Shown here piece by piece: positions 38,767-48,293 of a stretch of DNA of 64,000 nucleotides (position 1 is the stretch's first letter; each line of letters opens with the position of its first letter). Position numbers and translations under genes: made by a program. Source of the DNA: Pelagibacteraceae bacterium (GTDB lineage: Bacteria; Pseudomonadota; Alphaproteobacteria; Pelagibacterales; Pelagibacteraceae); assembly GCA_008638205.1 (NCBI GenBank), contig VTPO01000001.1, forward strand, positions 124,001 through 188,000. The letters run 5' to 3'. The notes beneath the pieces are model-generated. The model ran no database searches. It was given only the letters and a program-made list of their open reading frames with translations, and was not told the origin of the DNA.

Positions 38767-39651
38767 ATGGATTGGGATAAATTAAAAATATTTCATGCGG
38801 TAACACAAGCAACCAGCTTTACAAAAGCTGCGGAGGTTCTTCATTTAAGTCAATCAGCAATTAGCAGACAAATACAATCTTTAGAACATGAGCTTAAATG
38901 TACTCTGTTTGAAAGGCATGCAAGAGGATTGTCCTTAACAGACAATGGTGAGCTTCTTTATAAAACTGCCAATGAAGTAATATCTAAAATTAAAGATGTG
39001 GAATCTGATTTGATGGATGAAAAACACAAACCATCAGGGAAGATTGTAGTTACAACAGTAGTTGGCTTTGGTGGAATCTGGCTTACACCTAGAATTCAAG
39101 AGTTTATGGAAAAAAATCCTGATATTGAAGTGGAGTTGATTGTGACTGATCAAGAACTAGATTTAAGCACAAGAGAAGCAGATGTTGCCATTTGGATGAG
39201 ACAACCAAAGCAACTTAATTATATTCAAAAAAAAGTAATAGATATTAATTACCATATTTACGGTTCTTCAAAATATTTAGAAAAACATGGAGTGCCCAGA
39301 ACAGGAAAAGAATTAGATAAACATAAATTAATTACTTACGGACGAGGAACCCCTTCGCCTCTTTCCCAAAAAGAATGGATTTTAAAAGTAGGAACTAAGT
39401 TTAAAAGAAAAGCTGTTATGAAAGTGAATAATATTTATTCATTATTATTAGCTGTAGAAAGTGGTGTTGGTCTTGCAGCATTACCAAATTATATGGCAGT
39501 AGGAAAGCCAGGATTAGTGAAAGTACTACCAGAAATAACAGGTCCTAAGTATGAAGCTCATTTTGTTTATCCACAGTCCTTAAAAAATGTTGCTAGAGTA
39601 AAAGCTTTTAGAGATTTTATTTTTAGCAAAATTAAACAATGGGAATTTTAG
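38767..39651 (+). CDS. LysR family transcriptional regulator
   Basis: N-terminal HTH: FHAVTQATSFTKAAEVLHLSQSAISRQIQSLEHELKCTLFER. Confidence 0.94.
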   Translation: MDWDKLKIFHAVTQATSFTKAAEVLHLSQSAISRQIQSLEHELKCTLFERHARGLSLTDNGELLYKTANEVISKIKDVESDLMDEKHKPSGKIVVTTVVGFGGIWLTPRIQEFMEKNPDIEVELIVTDQELDLSTREADVAIWMRQPKQLNYIQKKVIDINYHIYGSSKYLEKHGVPRTGKELDKHKLITYGRGTPSPLSQKEWILKVGTKFKRKAVMKVNNIYSLLLAVESGVGLAALPNYMAVGKPGLVKVLPEITGPKYEAHFVYPQSLKNVARVKAFRDFIFSKIKQWEF

Positions 39652-39701
39652 ATATTCACCGATTGCATGAATATTAAAAATCATTTAATATAATTAAAAT
39701 T

Positions 39702-40040
39702 ATGAAACTAATTACTGCCATCATCAAACCAAACAAAGTAGAGAGTGTTAAAAGCGAACTTTCTAAAGTTGGGATTTCAGGAATCACTCTTACTGAGGTA
39801 AAGGGTTTTGGGCGTCAAAAAGGTCATAAGGAGGTTTATCGTGGTACAGAAATTGAGGTCTCTTTTTTGCCTAAGTCAAAATTGGAAATTGCAGTTAAAG
39901 ATGAAGAATTAGAAACTGTTATTAAAGTAATAGAGCAGGCTGCAAAAACAGATCAAATAGGAGACGGTAAGATTTTCGTGACTGATTTATCTAAAGTTAT
40001 TAGAATTCGAACAGGTGAAACAGGCCCTTCCGCTATCTAG
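39702..40040 (+). CDS. glnB: P-II family nitrogen regulatory protein
   Basis: AIIKPNKVESVKSELSKVGISGITLTEVKGFGRQKGHKEVYRGTEIEVSFLPKSKLE; GDGKIFV; RIRTGE. Confidence 0.92.
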   Translation: MKLITAIIKPNKVESVKSELSKVGISGITLTEVKGFGRQKGHKEVYRGTEIEVSFLPKSKLEIAVKDEELETVIKVIEQAAKTDQIGDGKIFVTDLSKVIRIRTGETGPSAI

Positions 40041-40099
40041 ATCTAAAAAAAATTCAAAAAATTATTAAAATACAGTAAGCTTCGATTAGAGGAGAAAAT

Positions 40100-40708
40100 T
40101 TGATTACTTACTTATCGGGTTTGCTAGTAGGATTTTTAGTGGCACTGCCTGTCGGGGCAATAGCCATAATATGTATTAACCGAACTTTGGAATACGGAAA
40201 AATATCAGGATATTTTTCTGGTTTAGGAGCTGCTACAGCGGATCTAATCTATGGGCTTATTGCGATTTATAGCTTAACTGCTATTTCAGGTCAGGCCTTG
40301 GTTAATCAACCAGTGCTAAGATTGGCAGGGGGCCTTTGTATTATATTTATTGGAGCTAGAATGATGATAGGAAAAAAATCTTCCTCTGAGACTGTTGTAG
40401 TAACACATGAGACTAATATAAAAGACTTTATTTCTACTTTTTTAATCACCCTCAGCAATCCCATAACAATGATTGCCTTTGTAGCAGCTCTCTCTAATAT
40501 TAATTACTTATTTCAAGAAATTAATTTTTTTCATTCAAGCATATTAGTTCTGGGTATTTTTTCAGGGTCCATGTTGTGGTGGGTTATTTTAGTAAATATT
40601 AGCTTAAGTTTTAAAAAATATTTAAGCAATTTGTTCGTTAGAAGAATTAATATAATCTCTGGACTAATAATACTTTGCATTGGTCTTTATTTAATTATAT
40701 CTATCTAA
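40100..40708 (+). CDS. LysE family translocator
   Basis: GFLVALPVGAIAIICINRTL...NPITMIAFVAALSN. Confidence 0.82.
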   Translation: MITYLSGLLVGFLVALPVGAIAIICINRTLEYGKISGYFSGLGAATADLIYGLIAIYSLTAISGQALVNQPVLRLAGGLCIIFIGARMMIGKKSSSETVVVTHETNIKDFISTFLITLSNPITMIAFVAALSNINYLFQEINFFHSSILVLGIFSGSMLWWVILVNISLSFKKYLSNLFVRRINIISGLIILCIGLYLIISI

Positions 40709-40714
40709 CTATAA

Positions 40715-41827
40715 ATGATTTCATTCTTACAAAGCGCTTTTTATTTTATCTTACTAATATCAGTGGTAGTTTTTATCCATGAGTATGGGCATTATTATTT
40801 TGCAAAGAAATACAAAGTTACAGTAACCGATTTCTCTATTGGGTTTGGAAAAGAATTGTTTGGCTGGTTTGATAAAGATGGAACTAGATGGAAAGTTTGC
40901 CTCATTCCACTTGGGGGATACGTAAAATTTTTTGGCGATAGTAATGCTGCAAGCAAACCCTCAAAACCAAGCGAAGTTAATTCTAAGGACCATCACAAAC
41001 TATTAGCAAACAAGCCTCTCTATCAAAGAGCCATTATCGTGGCTGCAGGACCAATTGCTAATTTTATATTGGCAATTTTTATTTTTTCCTTAATTTTTAT
41101 GATCAAGGGAAAGGATAACTCCATTCCAATCATCCAAGAGGTACAAAAAGACAGTCCAGCTGCATCAGCAGGTCTAAAAGCTGGTGATCAAATTTCTTTT
41201 ATCAATGGTACAAAAATAGAAAGTATTAATGAGGTGTCAGCATTGATTAATATGCCAGGTGCTGATGATGTAATTCAATTTGAAATTACAAGAAATTCTA
41301 AATTATTAAAATTTGAGATTATACCGATTGTTAAATCAGGAGCTGATTCATTGGGAAATAAATCTCAAAGAAAAATGATTGGTATTAAAATTGCACCATT
41401 AAATAATAAAATGGACAGACAGCAACTCGGTCCTACTAAGGCCATTTATTATGCTTTTAAAGAAACCTATAAAACTATATCGTTAACGCTAGGTTATTTG
41501 GCAAATGTTATTGGAGGTTCTGCAAGTCCAGATCAATTAGGTGGACCTATAAAAATAGCTCAAATTACAGGACAAGTCGCAGACTATGGTTTTTTTCCTT
41601 TTTTATCGATTATGGCATATATTTCTATAAGTCTTGGGCTGATTAATTTGTTCCCGATACCTTTATTAGACGGTGGACATTTGTTTTTTTACTTGATTGA
41701 GTTTGCAAGAGGAAAGCCTCTTAGTGAAAAAATACAGGAATACTTTTATAGATTCGGTTTCTTTTTGTTGTTTACACTAATGTTTTTTGCCACTTTTAAC
41801 GATTTAAAAGGACTAGGACTTTTTTAA
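40715..41827 (+). CDS. rseP: Site-2 protease RseP
   Basis: VVVFIHEYGHYYFAKKY (HExxH), PDZ domain, NLFPIPLLDGGHLFFYLIE. Confidence 0.94.
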   Translation: MISFLQSAFYFILLISVVVFIHEYGHYYFAKKYKVTVTDFSIGFGKELFGWFDKDGTRWKVCLIPLGGYVKFFGDSNAASKPSKPSEVNSKDHHKLLANKPLYQRAIIVAAGPIANFILAIFIFSLIFMIKGKDNSIPIIQEVQKDSPAASAGLKAGDQISFINGTKIESINEVSALINMPGADDVIQFEITRNSKLLKFEIIPIVKSGADSLGNKSQRKMIGIKIAPLNNKMDRQQLGPTKAIYYAFKETYKTISLTLGYLANVIGGSASPDQLGGPIKIAQITGQVADYGFFPFLSIMAYISISLGLINLFPIPLLDGGHLFFYLIEFARGKPLSEKIQEYFYRFGFFLLFTLMFFATFNDLKGLGLF

Positions 41828-41964
41828 AAAACCTATATAAAAAGCCATTTTTTTTAAGTTATCACCATAGGTTGTGTTTATTTATATTTCAACCACTATA
41901 TTTTCATTGATTTTAAGGGTTTTTTAACCATATTAAAAATATAACGAATCGAAAGGTCAATAAA

Positions 41965-42240
41965 ATGAACAAAAAACAACTGATAGCTAAAATTTCAGCA
42001 AGTATGAATCTTAGCAAGGCCGATGCAGAAAGAACATTTGATGGGATAACAAACATTATTTTAGATGCATTAAAAAATGACGATAATGTTAAAATAGCTG
42101 GTTTTGGTACTTATAAAGTAGCAAAAAGAAAAGCTAGACAAGGTAGAAACCCTAGAACAGGTGAAACTATCCAAATTTCAGCATCTCAAAAAGTTAAGTT
42201 TTTGCCTGCAAAAGCTTTAAAAGAGATGTTCAATAAATAG
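41965..42240 (+). CDS. HU family DNA-binding protein
   Basis: MNKKQLIAKISASMNLSKADAERTFDGI; GFGTYKVAKRKARQGRNPRTGE. Confidence 0.95.
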   Translation: MNKKQLIAKISASMNLSKADAERTFDGITNIILDALKNDDNVKIAGFGTYKVAKRKARQGRNPRTGETIQISASQKVKFLPAKALKEMFNK

Positions 42241-42262
42241 TCTAAAGTAAATAGTTTTTACT

Positions 42263-42302
42263 AAAAACAGCTCTAAATTAATTTTTTAGGGCTGTTTTTT
42301 TT
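42263..42302 (+). terminator. Intrinsic terminator after HU gene
   Basis: aaaaacagctctaaa / tttagggctgttttt stem plus T run. Confidence 0.85.
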
Positions 42303-42389
42303 TGCCTGTTAGTATCCCTTTTAAATGTATTGATTATATGGACGAAAATTCTATAAATTTAATAACCGAATAAACACAGGAGAATACAA

Positions 42390-43061
42390 ATGTTTTCAAA
42401 AGCACTAAACGAGAAATTAGATGAGTACCACTTATTAAAACACCCATTCTATCAAGCATGGAATGAAGGGAAATTAACTAGAGAAATTATCAAGGACTAT
42501 GCTGAGCAATATTATCAGCATGTAAAAGCATTCCCTCGATATATCAGTGCTACGCATTCTCTATGCGAAGATATTGAACAAAGAAAAGTTTTGTTAGAAA
42601 ATTTAAACGAAGAGGAAGATAGAGAAAACGATCATCCTAAATTGTGGAAAAATTTTGCATTAGCAATGGGTGCCGATTCAAAAGAGATTGAAACTAAACC
42701 ACAAGAAAAATTCACTTCTGAAATGATTGAAAATTTTTTCAAACAAGCAAGATCTAGTTATGCAGAAGGTTTAGGTTCTTTTTTTACTTACGAAAGACAA
42801 GTTCCTGAAATTGCAGAAACAAAAATCCAAGGATTAAAAAAACATTACGGAGTTACTACTGAGGAAGGTTTGATGTTTTTTGAAGTTCATAAAGGTGCTG
42901 ACGTAGTTCATAGAGAAGAGTGTGAAAAACTTCTTAACGAATTAACTGAAGCAGAACAAAAAAAAGCTGAGAATGCTGCTTTGACTACCGCTAAATTTAT
43001 GTGGAACTTTTTATCAGGTGTTTCTATTAAACATGGGATCCCTTTAAAAGTAGCCGCTTAA
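42390..43061 (+). CDS. CADD-like non-heme diiron protein, putative self-sacrificing pABA synthase (TenA/PqqC-like fold)
   Basis: HPFYQAW, EEDRENDHPKLW, FTYERQVPE, FFEVHKGADVVHREEC metal-ligand set. Confidence 0.82.
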   Translation: MFSKALNEKLDEYHLLKHPFYQAWNEGKLTREIIKDYAEQYYQHVKAFPRYISATHSLCEDIEQRKVLLENLNEEEDRENDHPKLWKNFALAMGADSKEIETKPQEKFTSEMIENFFKQARSSYAEGLGSFFTYERQVPEIAETKIQGLKKHYGVTTEEGLMFFEVHKGADVVHREECEKLLNELTEAEQKKAENAALTTAKFMWNFLSGVSIKHGIPLKVAA

Positions 43062-43079
43062 AAAATTTTACATTTATAA

Positions 43080-43116
43080 ATCGGTGTAACTAAATATAGT
43101 TGCACCGATTTTTTAT
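43080..43116 (+). terminator. Intrinsic terminator upstream of serC
   Basis: atcggtgtaact / agttgcaccgat stem plus T run. Confidence 0.8.
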
Positions 43117-43123
43117 TACAAGC

Positions 43124-44275
43124 ATGATTAAGAAACCAACAACAAAACCAAAGAACCCAAACTTCTCTTCAGGACCTTGTGCAAAGCGTCCAGGGTGGAA
43201 TATTCAAAATTTAAAAACAGATTCTTTGGGAAGATCACATAGAGCAAAACTTCCGAAGCAAAGATTGGTAGAAGTTATTAATCTTAGCAAACAACTTTTA
43301 AAAATACCTGCCGATTATAAAGTGGGAATTATAGCTGGTTCTGATACAGGAGCAATTGAAGCTGCTATGTGGTCCTTACTTGGAAAAACAGGAGTGGAGG
43401 TCTTGGCATGGGAGAGTTTTGGAAGTGATTGGGTAAAGGACATTAAAGAACAGCTTAAAATTAAAAATCTAACCATTCACCAGTCGGACTACGGAGATTT
43501 ACCAGACTTTCAAAAAATTAATTTTGATAATGATATTGTTTTTAATTGGAATGGAACTACTTCTGGAGTTTGTTTGCCAAACGCAGATTGGATAATTGAT
43601 AATAGAAAAGGTTTAACTATTTGTGATGCTACATCTGCGGTCTTTGCCATGGAAATGGATTGGCATAAATTAGATGTAACAACTTGGTCTTGGCAAAAGG
43701 TTTTGGGCGGAGAGGCTGCTCATGGAATGATAGCTTTATCTCCAAAATCCCTAGAGCGATTATCTGAGTATCAACCTACTTGGCCTATTCCTAAAATATT
43801 TAGGTTAGCAAACAATAAAAAAGTAATTGAAGGCATTTTTAAAGGAGAAACAATCAATACTCCTTCGATGCTTTGTGTAGAAGATGCGATTGATGCTTTA
43901 AATTGGATTCAATCTATTGGAGGAAGCAAAGGCTCTATTGATAAGTCACAATCAAATTTGCAAGTAGTTAAAACATGGGTTGAAACAAAGGACTGGATTG
44001 ATTTTTTAGCAAAAGATTCTTCAACTCTTTCTTCAACAAGTATTTGTTTAAAAATTACAGATCCTTGGTTCTTGGAATTGTCAGTAGATCAACAACAATT
44101 AAAAATAAAAGAAATAAATAGTCTTTTGGATAAAGAGCAAGTTGCTTTTGATATTAATGCATATCGAACAGCGCCACCTGGATTTAGAATATGGGGAGGT
44201 GCTACGGTAGAATCTTCAGATATTGAGACGTTATTGCCATGGATTGAATGGGGTTACCAAAGTATAAAAGAATAA
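43124..44275 (+). CDS. serC: Phosphoserine aminotransferase
   Basis: NPNFSSGPCAKRPGW; DATSAVFAMEMDWHKLDVTTWSWQKVLGGEAAHGM; start moved to ATG 43124 because TTG 43100 lies in the terminator. Confidence 0.92.
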   Translation: MIKKPTTKPKNPNFSSGPCAKRPGWNIQNLKTDSLGRSHRAKLPKQRLVEVINLSKQLLKIPADYKVGIIAGSDTGAIEAAMWSLLGKTGVEVLAWESFGSDWVKDIKEQLKIKNLTIHQSDYGDLPDFQKINFDNDIVFNWNGTTSGVCLPNADWIIDNRKGLTICDATSAVFAMEMDWHKLDVTTWSWQKVLGGEAAHGMIALSPKSLERLSEYQPTWPIPKIFRLANNKKVIEGIFKGETINTPSMLCVEDAIDALNWIQSIGGSKGSIDKSQSNLQVVKTWVETKDWIDFLAKDSSTLSSTSICLKITDPWFLELSVDQQQLKIKEINSLLDKEQVAFDINAYRTAPPGFRIWGGATVESSDIETLLPWIEWGYQSIKE

Positions 44276-45859
44276 ATGTTTAAAGTTTTAATAGCAGATA
44301 AATTGAGTGAGGAAGCAGTCAGAATTTTTACTGACAACGGTATCGAAGCCATTGTTAAAAATGGCCTAGATGAAGCTGCTCTCATTGAAGAGTTACAAGA
44401 TTATGATGGATTGGTAGTTCGTTCAGCCACGAAAGCTACCAAAAAAGTAATTGAGTCTTGTAAAAAATTAAAAGTAATTGGTAGAGCAGGTATTGGAGTT
44501 GATAATATTGATTTAGAAGCTGCCACTAACAATGGTAAAGTAGTCATGAACACACCATTTGGTAATTCTATTACTACTGCGGAACACGCTATTACTTTGC
44601 TTTTGTCTACTGCTAGGCAAATTCCTTTTGCTAGTCAAACAACCCATGAAGGAAAATGGGAAAAATCTTCTATCAAAGGAATTGAAGTTACAGGAAAATA
44701 TTTGGGAGTAATTGGATGTGGAAACATAGGATCTATTGTTGCTCAACGTGCTTTAGGTTTGCAGTTTAAAGTATTAGCATTTGACCCTTTTTTACAAGAT
44801 AAGAAAGCAGAAGAGTTGGGAGTAGAAAAAGTATCCCTAGATGATTTGTTTAAACGATCGGATTTTATTACTTTGCACACTCCTCTTACAGAAAAAACAA
44901 AAAATATTATTGGCAAAGAATCTTTTTCTAAAATGAAAAAAGGTGTACGAATTGTCAATTGTGCAAGAGGGGGGTTGGTAGATGAAGATGCTTTGAAGGA
45001 AAATTTAGAATCTGGCCATGTTGCTAGTGCTGCTTTAGATGTATTTGTAAATGAGCCCCCTAAAGATAGCTCTTTACTTGGAACTAAAAATCTTATTTTA
45101 ACACCTCATTTAGGAGCCTCCACTACAGAAGCCCAAGAAAAAGTTGCCTTACAAATTGCAGAACAAATAAGTGATTATTTAAAAACAGGCGCTATTATGA
45201 ATGCCGTAAACACTTTCTCTTTAACTGCAAAAGAATACACCTCCGTAAAGCCTTATTTGTCTCTATGTTCACAACTAGGAGGGTTTGCAGGACAGTTAAC
45301 AGAGAATGCTGTTAAGTCTATTCAAGTAGAATTTGAAGGGCAGGCATCTGAAATTAACACTCAACCACTTTTGCAGACTATTATTTATGCGTTACTGAAA
45401 CCGACAATGGATAATGTTAATGTTATAAATTCTATTTTAGTTGCAAAAAGTAAATCCATTGAAATTTCAGAAGTGAAACATCAAAAACAATCTGAATATC
45501 AAACATGTATTAAGCTAACAGTAACTACTGACAAGCAAAGCAGGTCTGTTTCAGGAACTTTGTTTGCTGGCAAACCTAGAATTGTAGAAATAAAAGGAAT
45601 AGAGATTGACGCAGGACTTTCAGCCCACAACTTATATATTAGCAATGAAGACAAACCTGGTTTTATTCGTGATTTATCTAAAGTGTTAGCAGATAACAAA
45701 ATTAATATTGGAACTTTCAATCTAGGAAGGAAGAACTCCGGTGGAGAGGCTGTAGCGCTTATTTCAACAGATAGCAAAATTGAAGAAGCAGTAATAGAAA
45801 GTATTAAAAAAATTCCATTGGTTATTCAGGCTAAATATTTAAGTTTTGATGAACAATAA
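44276..45859 (+). CDS. serA: D-3-phosphoglycerate dehydrogenase
   Basis: GRAGIGVDNIDLEAAT, GVIGCGNIGSIVAQRA, CARGGLVDE, HLGASTTEAQ, C-terminal ACT domain. Confidence 0.95.
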   Translation: MFKVLIADKLSEEAVRIFTDNGIEAIVKNGLDEAALIEELQDYDGLVVRSATKATKKVIESCKKLKVIGRAGIGVDNIDLEAATNNGKVVMNTPFGNSITTAEHAITLLLSTARQIPFASQTTHEGKWEKSSIKGIEVTGKYLGVIGCGNIGSIVAQRALGLQFKVLAFDPFLQDKKAEELGVEKVSLDDLFKRSDFITLHTPLTEKTKNIIGKESFSKMKKGVRIVNCARGGLVDEDALKENLESGHVASAALDVFVNEPPKDSSLLGTKNLILTPHLGASTTEAQEKVALQIAEQISDYLKTGAIMNAVNTFSLTAKEYTSVKPYLSLCSQLGGFAGQLTENAVKSIQVEFEGQASEINTQPLLQTIIYALLKPTMDNVNVINSILVAKSKSIEISEVKHQKQSEYQTCIKLTVTTDKQSRSVSGTLFAGKPRIVEIKGIEIDAGLSAHNLYISNEDKPGFIRDLSKVLADNKINIGTFNLGRKNSGGEAVALISTDSKIEEAVIESIKKIPLVIQAKYLSFDEQ

Positions 45860-46736
45860 AGACCAAGTCGTTACAATCGTACATTCCCATTCGCTTGCTA
45901 AAGAAGATTTATCTAAGTATTTTCAAAACACTCTTTCTCTTAAAATTAATAAAGAAATTAAGCTCTCCGATTGTGCGTATGATTTTTATTTAGAATCTAT
46001 AACCCCAGAGCAAAATCAAGAGTTAAGAAAAAAATGTTATCTAGAAAAGATAGATATTTGCATTCAGTTCTTAACCAGTAGAGAAAAAAAAATATTACTC
46101 TCAGATATGGATGCCACTATTATTGAAAACGAAACATTAGACGATCTAGTGAAACTTGGTGGCATAAAAACCAATATTGATGAGACCAGTAAATTAGCCA
46201 TGGAAGGCAAAATTGATATTAAGACAACATTAAATACGAGGCTGAATTATTTAAAAGGAAAATCCAAAACATTAATTGATCAAGTATTAGCAAGAATTAA
46301 ATTTCACCCAGGCTCTAAAGTGTTGGTCAAAACCCTTAATCAAAAAGGATTTATTACCAGCTTAGTGACAGGAGGTTTTGCTCCCATCTCCACTTTTGTT
46401 GGAGATCGTTTAGGATTTCAAAATGTTATTAGTAATGAATTTGAATTTAAAGACGATTGTTTCACTGGAAAGTATGCCCCAATCACCGCAGGAAAAAACT
46501 CAAAATTAGATTATTTAAACAAATTAACTGAAGAAAAAAATATTTCTAAATCTCAGGTAGTTGCGATTGGAGATGGGGCCAATGATCTAGGTATGTTAGT
46601 TAATTCTGGTCTTGGGGTCGGTTATCATGCCCACCAAATTGTAAAAGACAGTGTAGAAAATCAAATATTATTTAACGATCTTACAACACTTTTGTATTAT
46701 TTAGGAATATCAAAGAATGAATTTGATTTAAACTAA
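45846..46736 (+). CDS. serB: Phosphoserine phosphatase
   Basis: LLSDMDATIIENETLDDL, LVTGGFAPIS, GDGANDLGML. Confidence 0.95.
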   Translation: MMNNKDQVVTIVHSHSLAKEDLSKYFQNTLSLKINKEIKLSDCAYDFYLESITPEQNQELRKKCYLEKIDICIQFLTSREKKILLSDMDATIIENETLDDLVKLGGIKTNIDETSKLAMEGKIDIKTTLNTRLNYLKGKSKTLIDQVLARIKFHPGSKVLVKTLNQKGFITSLVTGGFAPISTFVGDRLGFQNVISNEFEFKDDCFTGKYAPITAGKNSKLDYLNKLTEEKNISKSQVVAIGDGANDLGMLVNSGLGVGYHAHQIVKDSVENQILFNDLTTLLYYLGISKNEFDLN

Positions 46737-46773
46737 TTCTTTAGACCTTAGCTGTTTTTACTAATCTAATTTT

Positions 46774-47790
46774 CTATTTTGTTGATTTCCATATTTTTAA
46801 GACATTCGTAAATGGAGATATTCCATATATAGAATTTACATTTGTCATATGTGTAGAAAGAGACGGCATAGGAGAGAAGCAATTGAATTTTTTATATATT
46901 TTATGAAGTGGTTTCTCATAAGGATTAAAATTGTTTGTCATCATGCTTTCATATTCTTTCCAATTTTTTAATAGTAATTTTTTAGATATCAAATAAGTGC
47001 AAAGACTTTCCTTAACTTTTCTCCAGTGCCTACCTTGCCCAGCAAATATTACAGTATTTTCTAAGTTATTATATAAATAAGGATAGTCAGCAGGACACAA
47101 GATTATTTCATCATTTAAAATAGTAGACAGTTTTTGATATGAGTAAATCATTTCAATAATAGAATTGTTTTGGTGGAGATAATCATCTTCTACAAAAAAT
47201 ATTAAGTCATAATTTGAATTTTTTGCGTACAATTTTGAATCAAATATGTGTGCATTGTGAGCGACCATTCTTTTATTGTTTTTAAATTTCATTTTACTCT
47301 CGTACTTTGCAATGTCTAAAGAGGATATTTCATTTTTTATTTTGTATTTTTTTATTATTTTTTTTAGATTATTTACAACTGCAGAGGAGGAGTTATCATC
47401 AATAACTTTTAAAAAAAATTTAATATTCGGAATTTTTTTTTGACAATCATGCATTGAATTGCAAAGAGATTGCAATGATTTATATGTGTATTCTTTTTTT
47501 TCTTTTTCAAAAATTCTTTTTTTATTTTGACTTAGCAACTTATTTTCATTGGTAAAAGATCTAAATATCACTAAGAAACTATTAATTTTTCTAGTAACTT
47601 TTAATTCTCCCAAAGGAAAAGTTATATTTTTTTGGTTAAATACACTGAGGTTTTCATTTAATTTCAAATTACTGCTTGGAACAAAAAATCTACTTTGGTC
47701 GATAACTTCAAATCCTATTTTTCTTGATATTTTTATAAATAATTTTTTAAAAAAACTGTATTGTTCTTTATGTAATAATTTTTTTCTCAT
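46774..47790 (-). CDS. Glycosyltransferase-like (GT-A type) protein
   Basis: FLKVIDDNSSSAVVNNLKKIIKKY and DLIFFVEDDYLHQNNSIIEMI (DxD-like region). Confidence 0.6.
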   Translation of the reverse strand: MRKKLLHKEQYSFFKKLFIKISRKIGFEVIDQSRFFVPSSNLKLNENLSVFNQKNITFPLGELKVTRKINSFLVIFRSFTNENKLLSQNKKRIFEKEKKEYTYKSLQSLCNSMHDCQKKIPNIKFFLKVIDDNSSSAVVNNLKKIIKKYKIKNEISSLDIAKYESKMKFKNNKRMVAHNAHIFDSKLYAKNSNYDLIFFVEDDYLHQNNSIIEMIYSYQKLSTILNDEIILCPADYPYLYNNLENTVIFAGQGRHWRKVKESLCTYLISKKLLLKNWKEYESMMTNNFNPYEKPLHKIYKKFNCFSPMPSLSTHMTNVNSIYGISPFTNVLKIWKSTK

Positions 47791-47818
47791 TGTGAATTAT
47801 CTATGATATAATCTAATA

Positions 47819-48238
47819 ATGGAAATTAAGTCTACAAAGTTATTGGTTGAAGAGGCTTTGAAAATTGCAAAAACTATAACGCCTTTTGAAGCTAAGGAAA
47901 TGCTTAGAAATTTAGACACAAGCATTTTAATCGATATTAGAGATGTGAGGGAGTTGCAAAAAACAGGAACTATTGAAGGGTCAAGGCACATGCCTAGAGG
48001 TATGTTGGAATTTTGGCTAGACCCCCAAAGCCCTTATTTCAAAAAAGATATGCCGATAACTATGAATAAAATACTTTTTTGTGGATCTAATTGGAGAAGC
48101 GCATTGGCCACAAAAACATTAATGGAGATGGGATTTAATAATGTTACGCATATCAAAGGTGGGTTCCAAGCACTAGTAGATGCTGGTTTTTCAGTTCAAA
48201 AAGTAGAACCAAATAGCACCTATAAGTCGAGTGCATAA
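47819..48238 (+). CDS. Rhodanese-like domain protein
   Basis: ILIDIRDVRELQKTGTIEGSRHMPRG; ILFCGSNWRSALA active-site Cys loop. Confidence 0.92.
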   Translation: MEIKSTKLLVEEALKIAKTITPFEAKEMLRNLDTSILIDIRDVRELQKTGTIEGSRHMPRGMLEFWLDPQSPYFKKDMPITMNKILFCGSNWRSALATKTLMEMGFNNVTHIKGGFQALVDAGFSVQKVEPNSTYKSSA

Positions 48239-48293
48239 AAGATATGCACATTTAACATAACTACTCTTCCTCCAACATTCTATTTTACCTTCA

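Noticed and set aside
43100-43123. Annotated TTG start of serC (MHRFFITS extension)
   Set aside because: Lies within a strong intrinsic terminator; the ATG at 43124 begins the SerC homology.
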